A stretch of 64,000 nucleotides of DNA from Sipunculus nudus (Eukaryota > Annelida > Sipuncula > Golfingiida > Sipunculidae), in NCBI GenBank assembly GCA_026874595.1, contig JAPPUL010000079.1, positions 923,001 through 987,000 of the forward strand, given 5' to 3'. This document shows, one piece after another, positions 11,001 through 18,765 of the stretch. Numbering within the stretch: position 1 is the stretch's first letter; the number at the start of each line of letters is the position of its first letter. The notes under the pieces are model-generated. The model had not been told where the DNA came from. It saw only the letters and a list, made by a program, of their open reading frames with translations, and made no database searches. A program made the position numbers and the translations under genes.

Positions 11001-11222
11001 GGCGGGCTAAGGCTTGAGCAAGATACATACAAAGGACGCGAAGGGTTATTAAAAAACATTTGGAAGATATCGCTTGACGCCGACATATTCCCGCTGGTAG
11101 GCTATGAGACAGAAATAATGCAATTAAACATTGGAGTTGAGTATCAGTATAGACAAAACGAGTTAACAGAGGGGCAACGACATGAGGGCTTAATAAAATG
11201 CGAATTACAAGTTGAGTTTTAA
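5082..11222 (+). CDS. tamB: TamB-like inner-membrane-anchored AsmA-family protein
   Basis: This very large protein (2046 residues) has one N-terminal membrane segment (about 22-44) followed by a long beta-rich, mostly periplasmic body made of alternating short hydrophobic strands. The C-terminal 350 residues, ending KCELQVEF, carry the TamB/DUF490 features: SKEEISLLLYGNI, KLKQIFGIDSFNI, and VGKYLSFISDSLFLSGGLRLE near the end. TamB proteins bridge the envelope and take part in outer-membrane protein assembly or phospholipid transport, working with an Omp85 protein. The next gene is BamA-like, which fits. In-frame repeats occur inside: KQETL twice near 7410-7440 and DKE three times near 9175. 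It is longer than E. coli TamB (about 1260 residues), as is common outside Proteobacteria. Confidence 0.85.
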   Translation: MILKLINNIKNRFINSTKSQSISYITLIFALFIGLVLLLTQINAQITSLNYKVKYMLENRLNTKVSFSKIDGDFTKELIIHDAIIYHEFRNDIPLVKAKKVIVEFNIAKALLKDSIPVNNISRVGVYDYVVYIDEFFTKTKALRFLIPEDDGIKNNPYMIVDIYNGEVKSAFLNKELGKFHARKLDVLFKITPTTFSFNGEGYVEGDKPYGNTKTNFRIKATNNINSEIMYGLIDLENVSYLDQNFKAIALECAFSNREVQFRTRPSKYLPYLKKLPKHQITSYKQNKYDHLIDISVRYLLNDSEIYINVPFDNKNIASKIYAHNFLKEHNLLDFMLKQEKWMLNGYAKLKFNGTILSSVDITLKKAKNIFLKGDILSVVIKSIRSANNRPTEILFKGLDYKDTKGGSIEGNLGFYTNKMPKSGELKIKKIALNPIYKIINKNKAKIETKVLEAPKTIFNTNSTLTTNIIYHKINKNIYNFKISRSYLRLTPLPELEGEVEHNRKGQLNINLRCNDYINLKALASLNINNLNGVKFNILINELDYDYLLLLVKAKRSFIKPNDKLTLKGQLKGIFYPNKIKESQIIGKTILKLKKGGRLIRPINSTSSQNHFILPSTHNYLEEEAAIKGAIVEDIAKDIAEFDFKYKNNNLYFSKSYINPLDIYFKGLIKLDLKNLYTELTLNYKGFTMYLDGYFKKLKESYYTKLNLIYDNFKKEISSLEAKIKLDDQKIILKDGKIRYKRKNYSLSGNIAFEENKISPDLKLENSKKNQEKANPKQETLKQETLNEEKVNIAIKGNITLKSQGPSLKTIIPKLNIRYNDTKYLLGGKVLNVVSKSSSQSGLENKNLAASLEEQIFYPSLEIEIINIKNAKRKSLILKGKLSNKGKRFKSNLDIRYNGGNYTFELDLDYTLSNTYQVRLQILSPKKSYQTSNNENIIKNPIKTHDGNELIEQSNLFAFAGNISFLPTLDNEVLAKGEVTVNDYSLDIDASLSYKGRIVNTNIEFKTMEGVHGRISGYITYNDNNYFPYLRVNIYKDIGKIDDKSLSFLIEGKITQEQQKYKIDTVLNKRLIIKGEFKKYFPLNLNISFNNFPIEISKKNKVILHTKYDDPKGITVRIDQNGVSVDGNILLQQLTILDSKAPFKIDTSFSYNRSFKRLRESKDINIALQAILDRQNDREKQPLKMRGLLRYKENTINLSLKELKKRFNLDIKYGPYEKTLDIMLNKLNINGLVAGLDGIFTGHIKTKFLESEDSLKILARRLMISNGKYNGIPFSGEFTFYKDKVNTKVKSAKLNIKDVNLRVKDLIYKSATNTFDSDILNLYLSPKSKVKVGSLILSYKDLKFILTDFKYQTGVVGVQLLSLDKEDKEDKESNIWDLVRGKGSAIDFKKGFVSYRRANVLLIERFHYNPGKIWNIDFDAKLKSTLIGNNYTGEFNVYGGKHKIGLGNELTITAKKLSENKEYYKDFKLIARSKDNKNWAVKINREDIKLTNLSYDGKRLIYDFEYTNPQAGLVSVGEIDFTKGVLNVGIVLYHLDLRKSILAKSFLEEPKGLLNSKMHLSGDIFDPKIDGELSFQDGNLNLKGESKDGYMRVEDAKLYIEFNKAKVLNKGDKSYNHEIKVSGAYLDGHLLIDGYFNTADWLISDFDINVKTKEYIKLDFASSLLNYEGRLGLDTNISGRLTAEKSVSGILYAKDAEIAYIGAQTNQTYNLLEKLRFNVLKIYIEDDVSVNIGKGNLSVGEVSLKKYNKKKHTGSYLVLKKDINDVQPRLRGNFEANKGSFDYLGNTFSIVDGILDLGVDGKNRLRMKAKTRKIRDEQNRSVTVYMVIDDELSNLFKAADKGRTTFEDSLYSTPSKSKEEISLLLYGNIREDTQNKLSEINTYGQEANAGKAADILLNLTLVKPIERKLKQIFGIDSFNIKQTILQNTLFYRARSGSGYIYLGEAGYEVHFLSNTEITVGKYLSFISDSLFLSGGLRLEQDTYKGREGLLKNIWKISLDADIFPLVGYETEIMQLNIGVEYQYRQNELTEGQRHEGLIKCELQVEF

Positions 11223-11349
11223 AGTTATTAATATCCCCTAACAAGCAATATTTATTATATTGAATGTGAATATATTTAATGATAAAGCAATGAATCTCCA
11301 ATATAGATAACAAATAATTAAATCATGCAATAATACAGGTAAAAATAGT

Positions 11350-13755
11350 TTGCGAGAGAAAATAAGTAGCATTGTAGTTTTTCTAATGCTAATAATGCTA
11401 AAAGTTACAATACTAAGCGGACAAGATTTGGGGAAGGAATTTGAAGGGCAGAGAATAAGTAAGATAAGCTTGAAAGGACTTATAACGAGTTCCGAAGACC
11501 TTGTACTTGGTATATTAAAAATATCAGAAGGAGACAAGTACAATCCAAAAGACTTACAAGAGAGTTATGATAGTTTACTTGAGCTTGGATATTTCAAGGA
11601 CATAGAACTTAGAGTCAAAAGGGCAAAGGGAGAAGGTGTTGAGGTAATAATTGTTTTTAAGGAGTTGCCCAAAGTGCATAGTATTGAGATCGTAGGAGAA
11701 GATGATATAAGCTCAGAAACAATATCGGCAGTAATGAGCCTAAAGCCTGGGACAGTATTCAGCCAAGCAGCAATGAATAGTGATGAACAAGAGATATTAG
11801 AGCTATATAGAAGCAAAGGGTTTTATAATACCAAAGTAAATATAACAGCCCGACAAGGACCACAAGGTAGATATACTAATCTAACAGTTCAAATAAATGA
11901 GGGAGATGAAGTTTATATAGCATCAATCAAGATAATAGGAACTAAGAAGCTTGACCCTGATGATATATATGACATAATGCTTACAAAAGAATCAGGACTA
12001 TTTGGTGGTGGTGCTGTTCTTGACAAGGAAAAATTAAATAAGGACCGTCTTAGAATTGAACAATATATGAAAAATAATGGTCATTTTCTGGGGAAGGTAG
12101 AATATGTAAAAGTCAATAAGGATTATATCTACGAAGATGAAAGAGTAGTAAACGAATATGGGCACTTCATATTGATAGGAGTTGAAGAGGGTCCTATCTT
12201 TAATATGGGAGAAATAAAGATAAGTGGCAATACCAAAATAAAAACAGAGGTGCTAAGAGAAAAGATAAAAGTAAAGCCTGGAAGTAGATACAACGATGCC
12301 GAATTCAAAAAGCAGTTAAATGCAATGAAGGCTCTTTATTTAAACCAAGGATATATTCAAGTAAAGATATTACCCATCCCTTTAATAGATGAAAAGAATC
12401 TTATAGTTGGTTGGGATATTGAGATAATTGAGAGTGAGAAAGTTCACATTGAAAATATAAGGATACTAGGCAATAATAAAACAACAACTCATGTAATTGA
12501 CCAAGAACTTAGAATATTTGAAGGAGAATTCTTTAATTTTAACAAGATACAAAAAAGTACAAATGCATTAAAGAATCTTCAGTTTTTCAAGCAAATAGAT
12601 CCTATGCCAGAAGCAGCTAGCGCAGATGGTCTTGTAGATTTAAACCTAAAATTAACAGAACAAAGAACGGGTATATTCAACGTAGGCGGAGGATATGGTT
12701 TTCTTACTGGCTTTACCTTTTTTGAGGAGGTCTCTGAGAAGAATTTCTTAGGTAGTGGTTGGTTGCTACGTCAGAAGGGTGAATTTGGTGAGCGGCGTAT
12801 AGGAGTTGAAGTTGGGACCTCAACATCCTGGCTAGTTCCTTATGTGCCGATATTATTTAATCTTACATTCCGTTTCCTTCGTGATAGGATAAATGCACGC
12901 TATAGTTTATATGAATCATTTGTAGACCAAGATACTCAATATTATTATAGAGCAGATATTATAGAAACAGACGTTGCAATAGGCTATTTTATAATTCCAG
13001 AACTACAAATATACACAGGTTACCTATTCTCCTTTACCCGAGCATACAAGAATGTAAACTTTGAGTTAACTGATATAGATCGCAATACCTCAAGAGGCCA
13101 ATCATTATATACAGATTTAATAAGTGGTATTGCAAAAAAATTTCTTGTAAAGATAAGTCATAGAATAGGGATATCTCTAGATTACCGTGATACTGTAATA
13201 AATACGATGACAGGCTTTAGAATAAAGGGTATTCTAACCTACACAGGAGGTATATATCAAGGAGACAGCCATTGGATCAAATGGCATAATTTGGGGTCAT
13301 TTTATTATAATCCAGTTTGGAAGATAGTACTTGCTTTTTTTGCAAGTTATGAACTTATGTTCAAACAGTTTGATGGGAAGTTTGCAGTACGGGATATAGA
13401 TCGCCTTAGGTTTGATGGTATTAATGAATTGCGTGGGTGGAGAAGCATCACACAAGATATTATAGTCGGGCAAGGAGGCAAGATATCGTTTAGTTTTGAA
13501 ATACGCTTCCCTATCTTTGAAAGCCTCTTCTGGGGAGTTCTTTTTGCAGATGCAGGTGATATTACTGACAATATAGGGAAATTCCCTCATCACGTAAATT
13601 ATTATAGTTTTGGATTTGGCTTTAGAGTCCATATCCCTTTATTTCCTATAAGGCTATATTTTGCCAAACGAGGAGATCTTAATAGGACAGATCCAGATAA
13701 ATTTTATTTTCATCCGGGACTTGATTTTGTTTTTAGTATTGGTGGACTATTTTAA
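11350..13755 (+). CDS. bamA: Outer-membrane protein assembly factor BamA (Omp85)
   Basis: This 801-residue Omp85 protein has a signal peptide (about 1-24, ILSGQ at its end), five POTRA-like repeats over about 30-425, and a C-terminal beta barrel starting near the conserved GGGYGF and ending in a terminal phenylalanine (FSIGGLF). It inserts beta-barrel proteins into the outer membrane. The barrel part holds the family element LRGWRSI near residue 695. The TTG at 11350 is preferred as start because it supplies the positively charged REK n-region of the signal peptide; the next ATG codons lie inside the hydrophobic core. It follows tamB and precedes fabZ/lpxB, a typical envelope-biogenesis grouping. 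Confidence 0.93.
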   Translation: MREKISSIVVFLMLIMLKVTILSGQDLGKEFEGQRISKISLKGLITSSEDLVLGILKISEGDKYNPKDLQESYDSLLELGYFKDIELRVKRAKGEGVEVIIVFKELPKVHSIEIVGEDDISSETISAVMSLKPGTVFSQAAMNSDEQEILELYRSKGFYNTKVNITARQGPQGRYTNLTVQINEGDEVYIASIKIIGTKKLDPDDIYDIMLTKESGLFGGGAVLDKEKLNKDRLRIEQYMKNNGHFLGKVEYVKVNKDYIYEDERVVNEYGHFILIGVEEGPIFNMGEIKISGNTKIKTEVLREKIKVKPGSRYNDAEFKKQLNAMKALYLNQGYIQVKILPIPLIDEKNLIVGWDIEIIESEKVHIENIRILGNNKTTTHVIDQELRIFEGEFFNFNKIQKSTNALKNLQFFKQIDPMPEAASADGLVDLNLKLTEQRTGIFNVGGGYGFLTGFTFFEEVSEKNFLGSGWLLRQKGEFGERRIGVEVGTSTSWLVPYVPILFNLTFRFLRDRINARYSLYESFVDQDTQYYYRADIIETDVAIGYFIIPELQIYTGYLFSFTRAYKNVNFELTDIDRNTSRGQSLYTDLISGIAKKFLVKISHRIGISLDYRDTVINTMTGFRIKGILTYTGGIYQGDSHWIKWHNLGSFYYNPVWKIVLAFFASYELMFKQFDGKFAVRDIDRLRFDGINELRGWRSITQDIIVGQGGKISFSFEIRFPIFESLFWGVLFADAGDITDNIGKFPHHVNYYSFGFGFRVHIPLFPIRLYFAKRGDLNRTDPDKFYFHPGLDFVFSIGGLF

Positions 13756-13764
13756 ATAAAATTG

Positions 13765-13780
13765 GTATAGTAAACTATAC
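13765..13780. promoter_or_regulatory. Short palindrome between bamA and fabZ
   Basis: A perfect 7-bp inverted repeat, gtatagt-aa-actatac, lies in the 54-base spacer before fabZ. It could be an operator-like site or a weak hairpin. It is AT-rich, so chance is possible. Confidence 0.3.
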
Positions 13781-13809
13781 TAAAGCGTAAAGGAATAAAT
13801 AGTTTAGAT

Positions 13810-14262
13810 ATGCAAGACATTCTATCTATCATGGATTTAATCCCGCATAGGTATCCATTTTTGCTAGTAGATAAGATATTAAGCAAAAGTAACGACCAAA
13901 TAGTGGGGATTAAGAATGTAACGATAAACGAGCCTTATTTTGAAGGCCATTTCCCAGGATATCCTATAATGCCGGGAGTTTTACAAGTAGAGGGTATGGC
14001 CCAATGTGCAGGGTGTTTAATGCATTCTAAAGTAAACGATATTAAGACTAAGTTAGTATTCTTTACAACTATCGATGAAGTTAAGTTTCGAAAACCTATT
14101 TTCCCAGGAGATCAAATTAGATATGAAATAAATATTATGCAGTTTAGACGCAACATATGCAAATTTGAAGGTAAGGTATATGTTGATAATGTTTTATGCA
14201 GCGAGGCAAAGATGATGGCATCGCTCGTGGATAAGGATAGCATTAATAAGTCTAAAAGTTAA
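13810..14262 (+). CDS. fabZ: 3-hydroxyacyl-ACP dehydratase FabZ
   Basis: This 150-residue hot-dog-fold dehydratase of type II fatty-acid synthesis starts with the family signature IPHRYPFLLVDKI. The catalytic pair is H47 (FEGHFPGYPIMPGV) and E61 (VLQVEGMAQ). It removes water from 3-hydroxyacyl-ACP, at the branch to lipid A. It abuts lpxB with no gap. In many genomes lpxA lies between fabZ and lpxB; here it is missing. Confidence 0.96.
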   Translation: MQDILSIMDLIPHRYPFLLVDKILSKSNDQIVGIKNVTINEPYFEGHFPGYPIMPGVLQVEGMAQCAGCLMHSKVNDIKTKLVFFTTIDEVKFRKPIFPGDQIRYEINIMQFRRNICKFEGKVYVDNVLCSEAKMMASLVDKDSINKSKS

Positions 14263-14265
14263 TTG

Positions 14266-15432
14266 ATGTTTAAAATACTATACGTATGCGGGGAGGTCTC
14301 AGGGGACGGGGCAGGGGCTTATATTCACAAAACCTTAAAATCTAAGATATTAAACGACAAAACGCTTGGCAAAGAGAATAAAAAGACATTAAGTTTTGTG
14401 GCAATAGGCGGCAGATGTCTTAGGGAAGAGGGAGTATCAGTTGTAGATAACCTAATATCTAAAAGCGCGGTAGGGGTTGTTGAGGGACTAGTTGCTGCTT
14501 TTACTCTTTTTAAGAAGATAAAGTTCATAAGAAGATACATAAAAGAAGCGGGTATAAATCTAATAATTCTAATAGACAACCAAGGATTAAACATAAGCCT
14601 TGCAAGGCATGCCAAAAAGTTAAATATTCCTGTTGTATACTATTTTCCACCATCAGTATCGCTTTGGGGCAGATGGAATATAAAAAAGATAGGAAAACTC
14701 GCAAATATAATACTTTGTCCGTTTTATAACGACTACAAATTATATCAAAAAGAGTTCCCTCAAAAAAGTTACTATATAGGACATTATCTAACAAAACAAG
14801 TATTTATAAAGCAAATAAAGCAAGATGCTATTAAAGGCAAAAAACAAATTATTGGAATATATGCAGGAAGTCGCTACCAAGAGGTAAGAAGGCTAATGCC
14901 GATTATCTTATATATAATAAAGGAATTGGAGAAAGAATATAAAACTAATGAGCTTTTATACATAATAACATCGGCAACAAAAGAGCTTGCAAAACTAACT
15001 AAAGAGCTTTTGAAAAAACACATGGTGGAACCAGATATACAATTTCGTGATAGCAGTTGCAAAGAAAAGGGTTATTTAAGCTGCGATATAGCGCTTTGTG
15101 CAAGTGGGACAGTTACTTTAGAGCTAGGGCTTGCGTGTATTCCAATGGTTATAATCTATAAGGTAAATTGGCTAACATATATAATTGCCAAGATGCTATT
15201 AAAGGGCAAATATATAGGACTTCCTAACATACTGCTAAATAAAAGAGTTGTACCTGAGATATTGCTACAAAGTAAAAAGAGTACGAAAAAGCTTCTAATG
15301 GAACTAAAAACGATTATAGAAAATAAAGACTTACAAAGCATACAAAAAAAAGAGCTTAACAAATTACATAAAAAGCTATATGTCGAAGACAGTGAAGAAA
15401 TAGTCTACAAAAGCATCTCAAAGTATTTATAA
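14266..15432 (+). CDS. lpxB: Lipid-A-disaccharide synthase
   Basis: This GT19 glycosyltransferase of about 388 residues joins UDP-2,3-diacylglucosamine and lipid X to form the lipid A disaccharide at the inner membrane. Family features: N-terminal VCGEVSGDGAGA, then FVAIGG, NQGLNI, YYFPPSVSLWG (usually YYVSPQVWAW), GIYAGSRYQEVRRLMP, and LCASGTVTLELGL near the C-terminus. The frame could begin at TTG 14263, directly after the fabZ stop, but the ATG at 14266 gives the usual MFKILYVCGE start. Translation is probably coupled to fabZ. No lpxA, lpxD or lpxI gene is in the window. Confidence 0.93.
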   Translation: MFKILYVCGEVSGDGAGAYIHKTLKSKILNDKTLGKENKKTLSFVAIGGRCLREEGVSVVDNLISKSAVGVVEGLVAAFTLFKKIKFIRRYIKEAGINLIILIDNQGLNISLARHAKKLNIPVVYYFPPSVSLWGRWNIKKIGKLANIILCPFYNDYKLYQKEFPQKSYYIGHYLTKQVFIKQIKQDAIKGKKQIIGIYAGSRYQEVRRLMPIILYIIKELEKEYKTNELLYIITSATKELAKLTKELLKKHMVEPDIQFRDSSCKEKGYLSCDIALCASGTVTLELGLACIPMVIIYKVNWLTYIIAKMLLKGKYIGLPNILLNKRVVPEILLQSKKSTKKLLMELKTIIENKDLQSIQKKELNKLHKKLYVEDSEEIVYKSISKYL

Positions 15433-15465
15433 ATCAATTTATAAAAAGACAAAATCTAAAGATAT

Positions 15466-15504
15466 AGTGTATGGAAAAAGTGTATGGAAAAAGTGTATGG
15501 AAAA
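15466..15504. repeat. 13-bp unit in three perfect tandem copies across the ribD start
   Basis: The unit agtgtatggaaaa is present three times without mismatch, giving candidate ATG codons at 15471, 15484 and 15497. As 13 is not a multiple of three, the three ATGs lie in three different frames and only the last opens ribD. A GTG at 15467 in the first copy is also in the ribD frame. Confidence 0.95.
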
Positions 15505-16654
15505 AGAAGATTACTATAATTATATGAAAAAAGCATTAGAAGTTGCCAAAAGAGCAAAAGGCAAATGTTCTCCAAACCCAGCGGTAGGTGCTGTGCTGGT
15601 TAAAGGCGGGCAAATAGTATCTGAGGGAGCTACAAAGAAAGTTGGATCTGATCATGCAGAAATTGTTGCGATAAAGGAAGCCAAAGCCAAAGGATTTAAA
15701 GACTTACAAGGAACTACTTTGTTTGTGACTCTTGAACCTTGTTCTTTTTTTGGGCACACGCCGCCGTGCACTGATGCTATTATAAAAGAGAGAATTAGTA
15801 AAGTAATAATAGGTTCTAAAGACAAAGATCCAAGATCAAATAATGGCAACGGCATTCGAAGGCTAATAAAGGCCGGTATAGAAGTTATTGAAATAGAATT
15901 TATTGAATACACAAAGCTTAAGACATTAAGTCAAGCAATATATAAGCTAAACGAGGATTTTAATAAATATATACTTCATAATCTTCCGTTTTGCACGGCG
16001 AAATATGCAATGAGTTTAGATGGTAAAATAGCAGATAGCAATGCTAATTCAAAGTGGATTTCTAATGAGAAGTCAAGACATATTGTTCAACATCTAAGAA
16101 ATAAAACGGATGCTATAATTATTGGGGCTAATACCCTCCTTAATGATAATCCAAGTCTTACCGTGCGGCTTGATAACAAACAAAAGAATCCTTTAAGAAT
16201 AATAGTTTCAAAAAGTCTGGATATTCCCATAAACTCAAAAGTCCTACATGATGAATACAAAACCTTACTAGTTAGCAAAGTAGGCACATCTAAAAACAAA
16301 AATATCGATGCTCTACAAAATATTATAAGCACGGACAATAACAAAAGATTAATATTTGACCCAACAACGGATAAGGATATAAATCTTCTATGGCTTTTTA
16401 AAACGCTTTGCACGGAAGAGAATATATCTTCTATACTTCTTGAGGGCGGTGGGAAGCTTTTGTCCTCTTCCTTAGAATATAAGTTAATTGATAAAGTAAT
16501 TTGTTTTGTAGCCCCAAAGATTATAACAGGTCAATACACTCCATTCAGCATTAGTGTGAAAAGTAATATAGATGAGGCTATAAAGCTTAAGGACGTTAGT
16601 TATAAACAGCTTGGGGATAATATGATGTTTAGTGGTTATGTAGATTATGTATAG
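15497..16654 (+). CDS. ribD: Bifunctional riboflavin biosynthesis deaminase/reductase
   Basis: RibD carries out the deamination and side-chain reduction of the pyrimidine intermediate of riboflavin synthesis. Counting from ATG 15497, the N-terminal deaminase domain shows CSPNPAVGAVLV (24-35), zinc ligand H53 with E55 (DHAE), and C82 and C91 (LEPCSFFGHTPPC). The reductase domain begins near KYAMSLDGKIA, with NSKWISN and LEGGGKL later. The frame can be extended to a GTG at 15467, but those ten codons lie inside the tandem repeat and the ATG at 15497 matches the normal N-terminus (YMKKALEVA). No ribE/A/H genes follow. It converges on the cytochrome b gene. Confidence 0.93.
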   Translation: MEKEDYYNYMKKALEVAKRAKGKCSPNPAVGAVLVKGGQIVSEGATKKVGSDHAEIVAIKEAKAKGFKDLQGTTLFVTLEPCSFFGHTPPCTDAIIKERISKVIIGSKDKDPRSNNGNGIRRLIKAGIEVIEIEFIEYTKLKTLSQAIYKLNEDFNKYILHNLPFCTAKYAMSLDGKIADSNANSKWISNEKSRHIVQHLRNKTDAIIIGANTLLNDNPSLTVRLDNKQKNPLRIIVSKSLDIPINSKVLHDEYKTLLVSKVGTSKNKNIDALQNIISTDNNKRLIFDPTTDKDINLLWLFKTLCTEENISSILLEGGGKLLSSSLEYKLIDKVICFVAPKIITGQYTPFSISVKSNIDEAIKLKDVSYKQLGDNMMFSGYVDYV

Positions 16655-16702
16655 TAAAACCTAGAAGTACGACTTTCTATTTTAAGCTTATCTTTAGGTT
16701 TA

Positions 16703-16745
16703 TAAAATATAAAAGAAACCACAAATTGGCTCCTTTTATATTTTA
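16703..16745. terminator. Bidirectional hairpin between ribD and cytochrome b
   Basis: A perfect 13-bp inverted repeat (taaaatataaaag and its complement) with a 17-base loop lies between the two convergent genes. The stem is almost all A/T, so it is weak, but the A and T runs on both sides give terminator-like tails in either direction. Confidence 0.5.
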
Positions 16746-16753
16746 GATGTTAC

Positions 16754-18037
16754 TTAATCTTTACGTCTATTTTTAATAGCTCGCATAGTTCGTATAATAA
16801 GAGTTATTACCAACGCAACAAACGCTATCCCAAATAATATCCAAATAGGAAGTTGATACTCATGGGCAAAGGCACTTATCTGTTCTGTTTTATAGACAAA
16901 GCCTATTATCGTAAATACTATAAACCCCATAAAGATACAAAACCCAAAAATAAATACAAACTTCGAACTCTCATCACGTTTTGCTTTAGTATCCCAAAAA
17001 GGTATTAAAACCCACATAAGACCTACTATCGTAAAAAGTGCTATCCCTACTTCCTTCGGCACAAGCTCAAGTACCACAAACATTGCAAGAAAAAACCATT
17101 CCGGCTTAATGTTGGGTGGCGCTGAAGTTAAAGGATCTGCCTTCTCTCCAAGCTCCCACGGGAAAAATACTGCTAGTAATACCAAAACATTAAACACTAT
17201 AAACCATATCCATACGTCTCTTATGGCAAAGTCCGGGAAAAACTTCATGCTGTTTATAGACGCATCCCCTCCAACTCTTGCAATCTCTTCTTTTTCCTTT
17301 TCCATATTCATAGGCCTACTCGTTCCCTGTCTTTGTATGAAAAGCAAATGCAGACCTATTAGCATTATAAGCCCTATCGGGATTATTGTAACGTGAAGTC
17401 CTAAAAACCTATGCAGCGTATTTGCTGAAACATCTTCACCCCCACGTGAAACTTCAAGCATCCACTGCCCTACAAAGGGAACTGCCTCCATTAACTCTGT
17501 TCCTATGCTCACTGCAAAAAAACTAAGGCTTGTCCAAGGTAATAAATAACCGCTAAAACCTGCACCCATTGCAAGCAGTAGCATGAAAAACCCTGTTACC
17601 CACGTAAGCTCTTTCTTTTGGCGATAGGCTTTTGTGAAAAACACGCTAAACATATGTATGAACGCCGTTACTATCATTAAATTAGCTGCCCAACTGTGTA
17701 TTGACCTAACCGCTGCACCATAAGGAACACTCTCCATTATATATCTTACACTCTCATATGCCGTCCCCTCCCCATTTTGATAGTACATTAACAACATCGT
17801 TCCACTAAAAACCAGCACCATAAACAAAAATAACGTTATCCCTCCAAAATAATACCATATATAATGTCTTTTGGCTGTATGCAATATCCAATTGCCAAAC
17901 TTCATCTTATGATATAACTCGCCCGACTTCCCTACCCCAAAAACTACCTCCTTCTTAGCAAAGAAATCAACAAGTCCATCTATTGCATATCTTTCATTTA
18001 TCCATTTATATATCTTAGTCTCTTTTATCTTATCCAT
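16754..18037 (-). CDS. Cytochrome b of a bc-type quinol oxidoreductase
   Basis: This 427-residue multi-pass membrane protein has the full-length (fused b6 plus subunit IV) form. Two pairs of haem-ligand histidines are visible: in RSIHSWAANLMIVTAFIHMF, and in NTLHRFLGLH with GLHLLFIQRQG. The Qo-site motif reads PEWFF, a PEWY variant. It would take electrons from quinol and move protons, with the Rieske protein encoded one base upstream (18039-18527). No cytochrome c1 or other c-type cytochrome gene is adjacent, so the third subunit must lie elsewhere or be replaced. The GTSRPMNMEKEKEEIARVGG linker is typical of non-mitochondrial forms. Confidence 0.92.
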   Translation of the reverse strand: MDKIKETKIYKWINERYAIDGLVDFFAKKEVVFGVGKSGELYHKMKFGNWILHTAKRHYIWYYFGGITLFLFMVLVFSGTMLLMYYQNGEGTAYESVRYIMESVPYGAAVRSIHSWAANLMIVTAFIHMFSVFFTKAYRQKKELTWVTGFFMLLLAMGAGFSGYLLPWTSLSFFAVSIGTELMEAVPFVGQWMLEVSRGGEDVSANTLHRFLGLHVTIIPIGLIMLIGLHLLFIQRQGTSRPMNMEKEKEEIARVGGDASINSMKFFPDFAIRDVWIWFIVFNVLVLLAVFFPWELGEKADPLTSAPPNIKPEWFFLAMFVVLELVPKEVGIALFTIVGLMWVLIPFWDTKAKRDESSKFVFIFGFCIFMGFIVFTIIGFVYKTEQISAFAHEYQLPIWILFGIAFVALVITLIIRTMRAIKNRRKD

Positions 18038-18038
18038 A

Positions 18039-18527
18039 TTACAAAGCCCTCTTCCCTACATGTATTTTCTCATCCTTCTTATATACTACGTACTCCTCAA
18101 GTGGCCTCGGCGGCGGACCTGCTATGTTCTTACCGTCAGATGAATACACCCCTCCATGACAATTGCAAAAGAATATATCACGATCCTTCTTAAATGTAAC
18201 TATACAGGCTAAGTGTGTGCACACCGCATTGAACGCTTTATACTGCCCTTTATCGCTTCTAACAAGTATTGCCGGTTTGCCTTGAAACTTAAATAGCATA
18301 CTACCGCTCTTTTTCTTATATTTACGATTTTTAAGTATCTCTGCCTCCGTCCCTAGAGCTATTGATGCTGCAAACTTCTCTTCCTTCGGGGGGGGGGCTA
18401 GGTATCTTATTGATGTATAACTTATCCCTCCTCCCCAGCTTAGTATTCCAAGTCCTAATAGCCAATTAAAAAACTTCCTCCTTTTTTTGGCCTTACCTAT
18501 CTCTCCTTCCGCTCCTTGTACACTCAT
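18039..18527 (-). CDS. Rieske 2Fe-2S protein of the bc complex
   Basis: This 162-residue Rieske subunit has one N-terminal membrane segment (about 20-42) preceded by KKRRKFF, which fits a twin-arginine signal, the usual export route for Rieske proteins. Cluster ligands are C103 and H105 (CTHLAC) and C121 and H124 (CNCHGG); C108 and C123 are placed for the stabilising disulfide. The GPPPRPL segment near 137-143 is the conserved proline loop. It precedes cytochrome b by one base and is surely co-translated with it. Residues 44-47 (APPP) are encoded by an uninterrupted run of ten C, a likely slippage site. Confidence 0.93.
   Translation of the reverse strand: MSVQGAEGEIGKAKKRRKFFNWLLGLGILSWGGGISYTSIRYLAPPPKEEKFAASIALGTEAEILKNRKYKKKSGSMLFKFQGKPAILVRSDKGQYKAFNAVCTHLACIVTFKKDRDIFFCNCHGGVYSSDGKNIAGPPPRPLEEYVVYKKDEKIHVGKRAL
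18388..18397. repeat. Ten-base G:C homopolymer inside the Rieske gene
   Basis: Ten G on the plus strand read as GCC CCC CCC CCG in the Rieske gene. This is exceptional in such AT-rich DNA. A one-base change would frameshift the gene just after the membrane anchor and before the cluster-binding domain. Confidence 0.95.
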
Positions 18528-18765
18528 TTATTTTCTACCTCCAAATCTTTTTCTCCATTTACATGGTATTTTTATTCACAATTTTATTGTCATATTTAAG
18601 AAATGAATTTCTCTTTAATCAAAATATAATTATTTATTTGTCCTTTGGAATTTATCTTAACAAAACCATCTTTCTCACACGTTTTTTTTACAGATTTTTT
18701 TTAATGTCTTTTTAAACTATATAATATAGTCATCTTTTTCTAGACATTTAAATTGTGACTTAATC

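Noticed and set aside
13297-13632. Minus-strand frame opposite bamA
   Set aside because: Antisense shadow of the conserved barrel region; no independent support.
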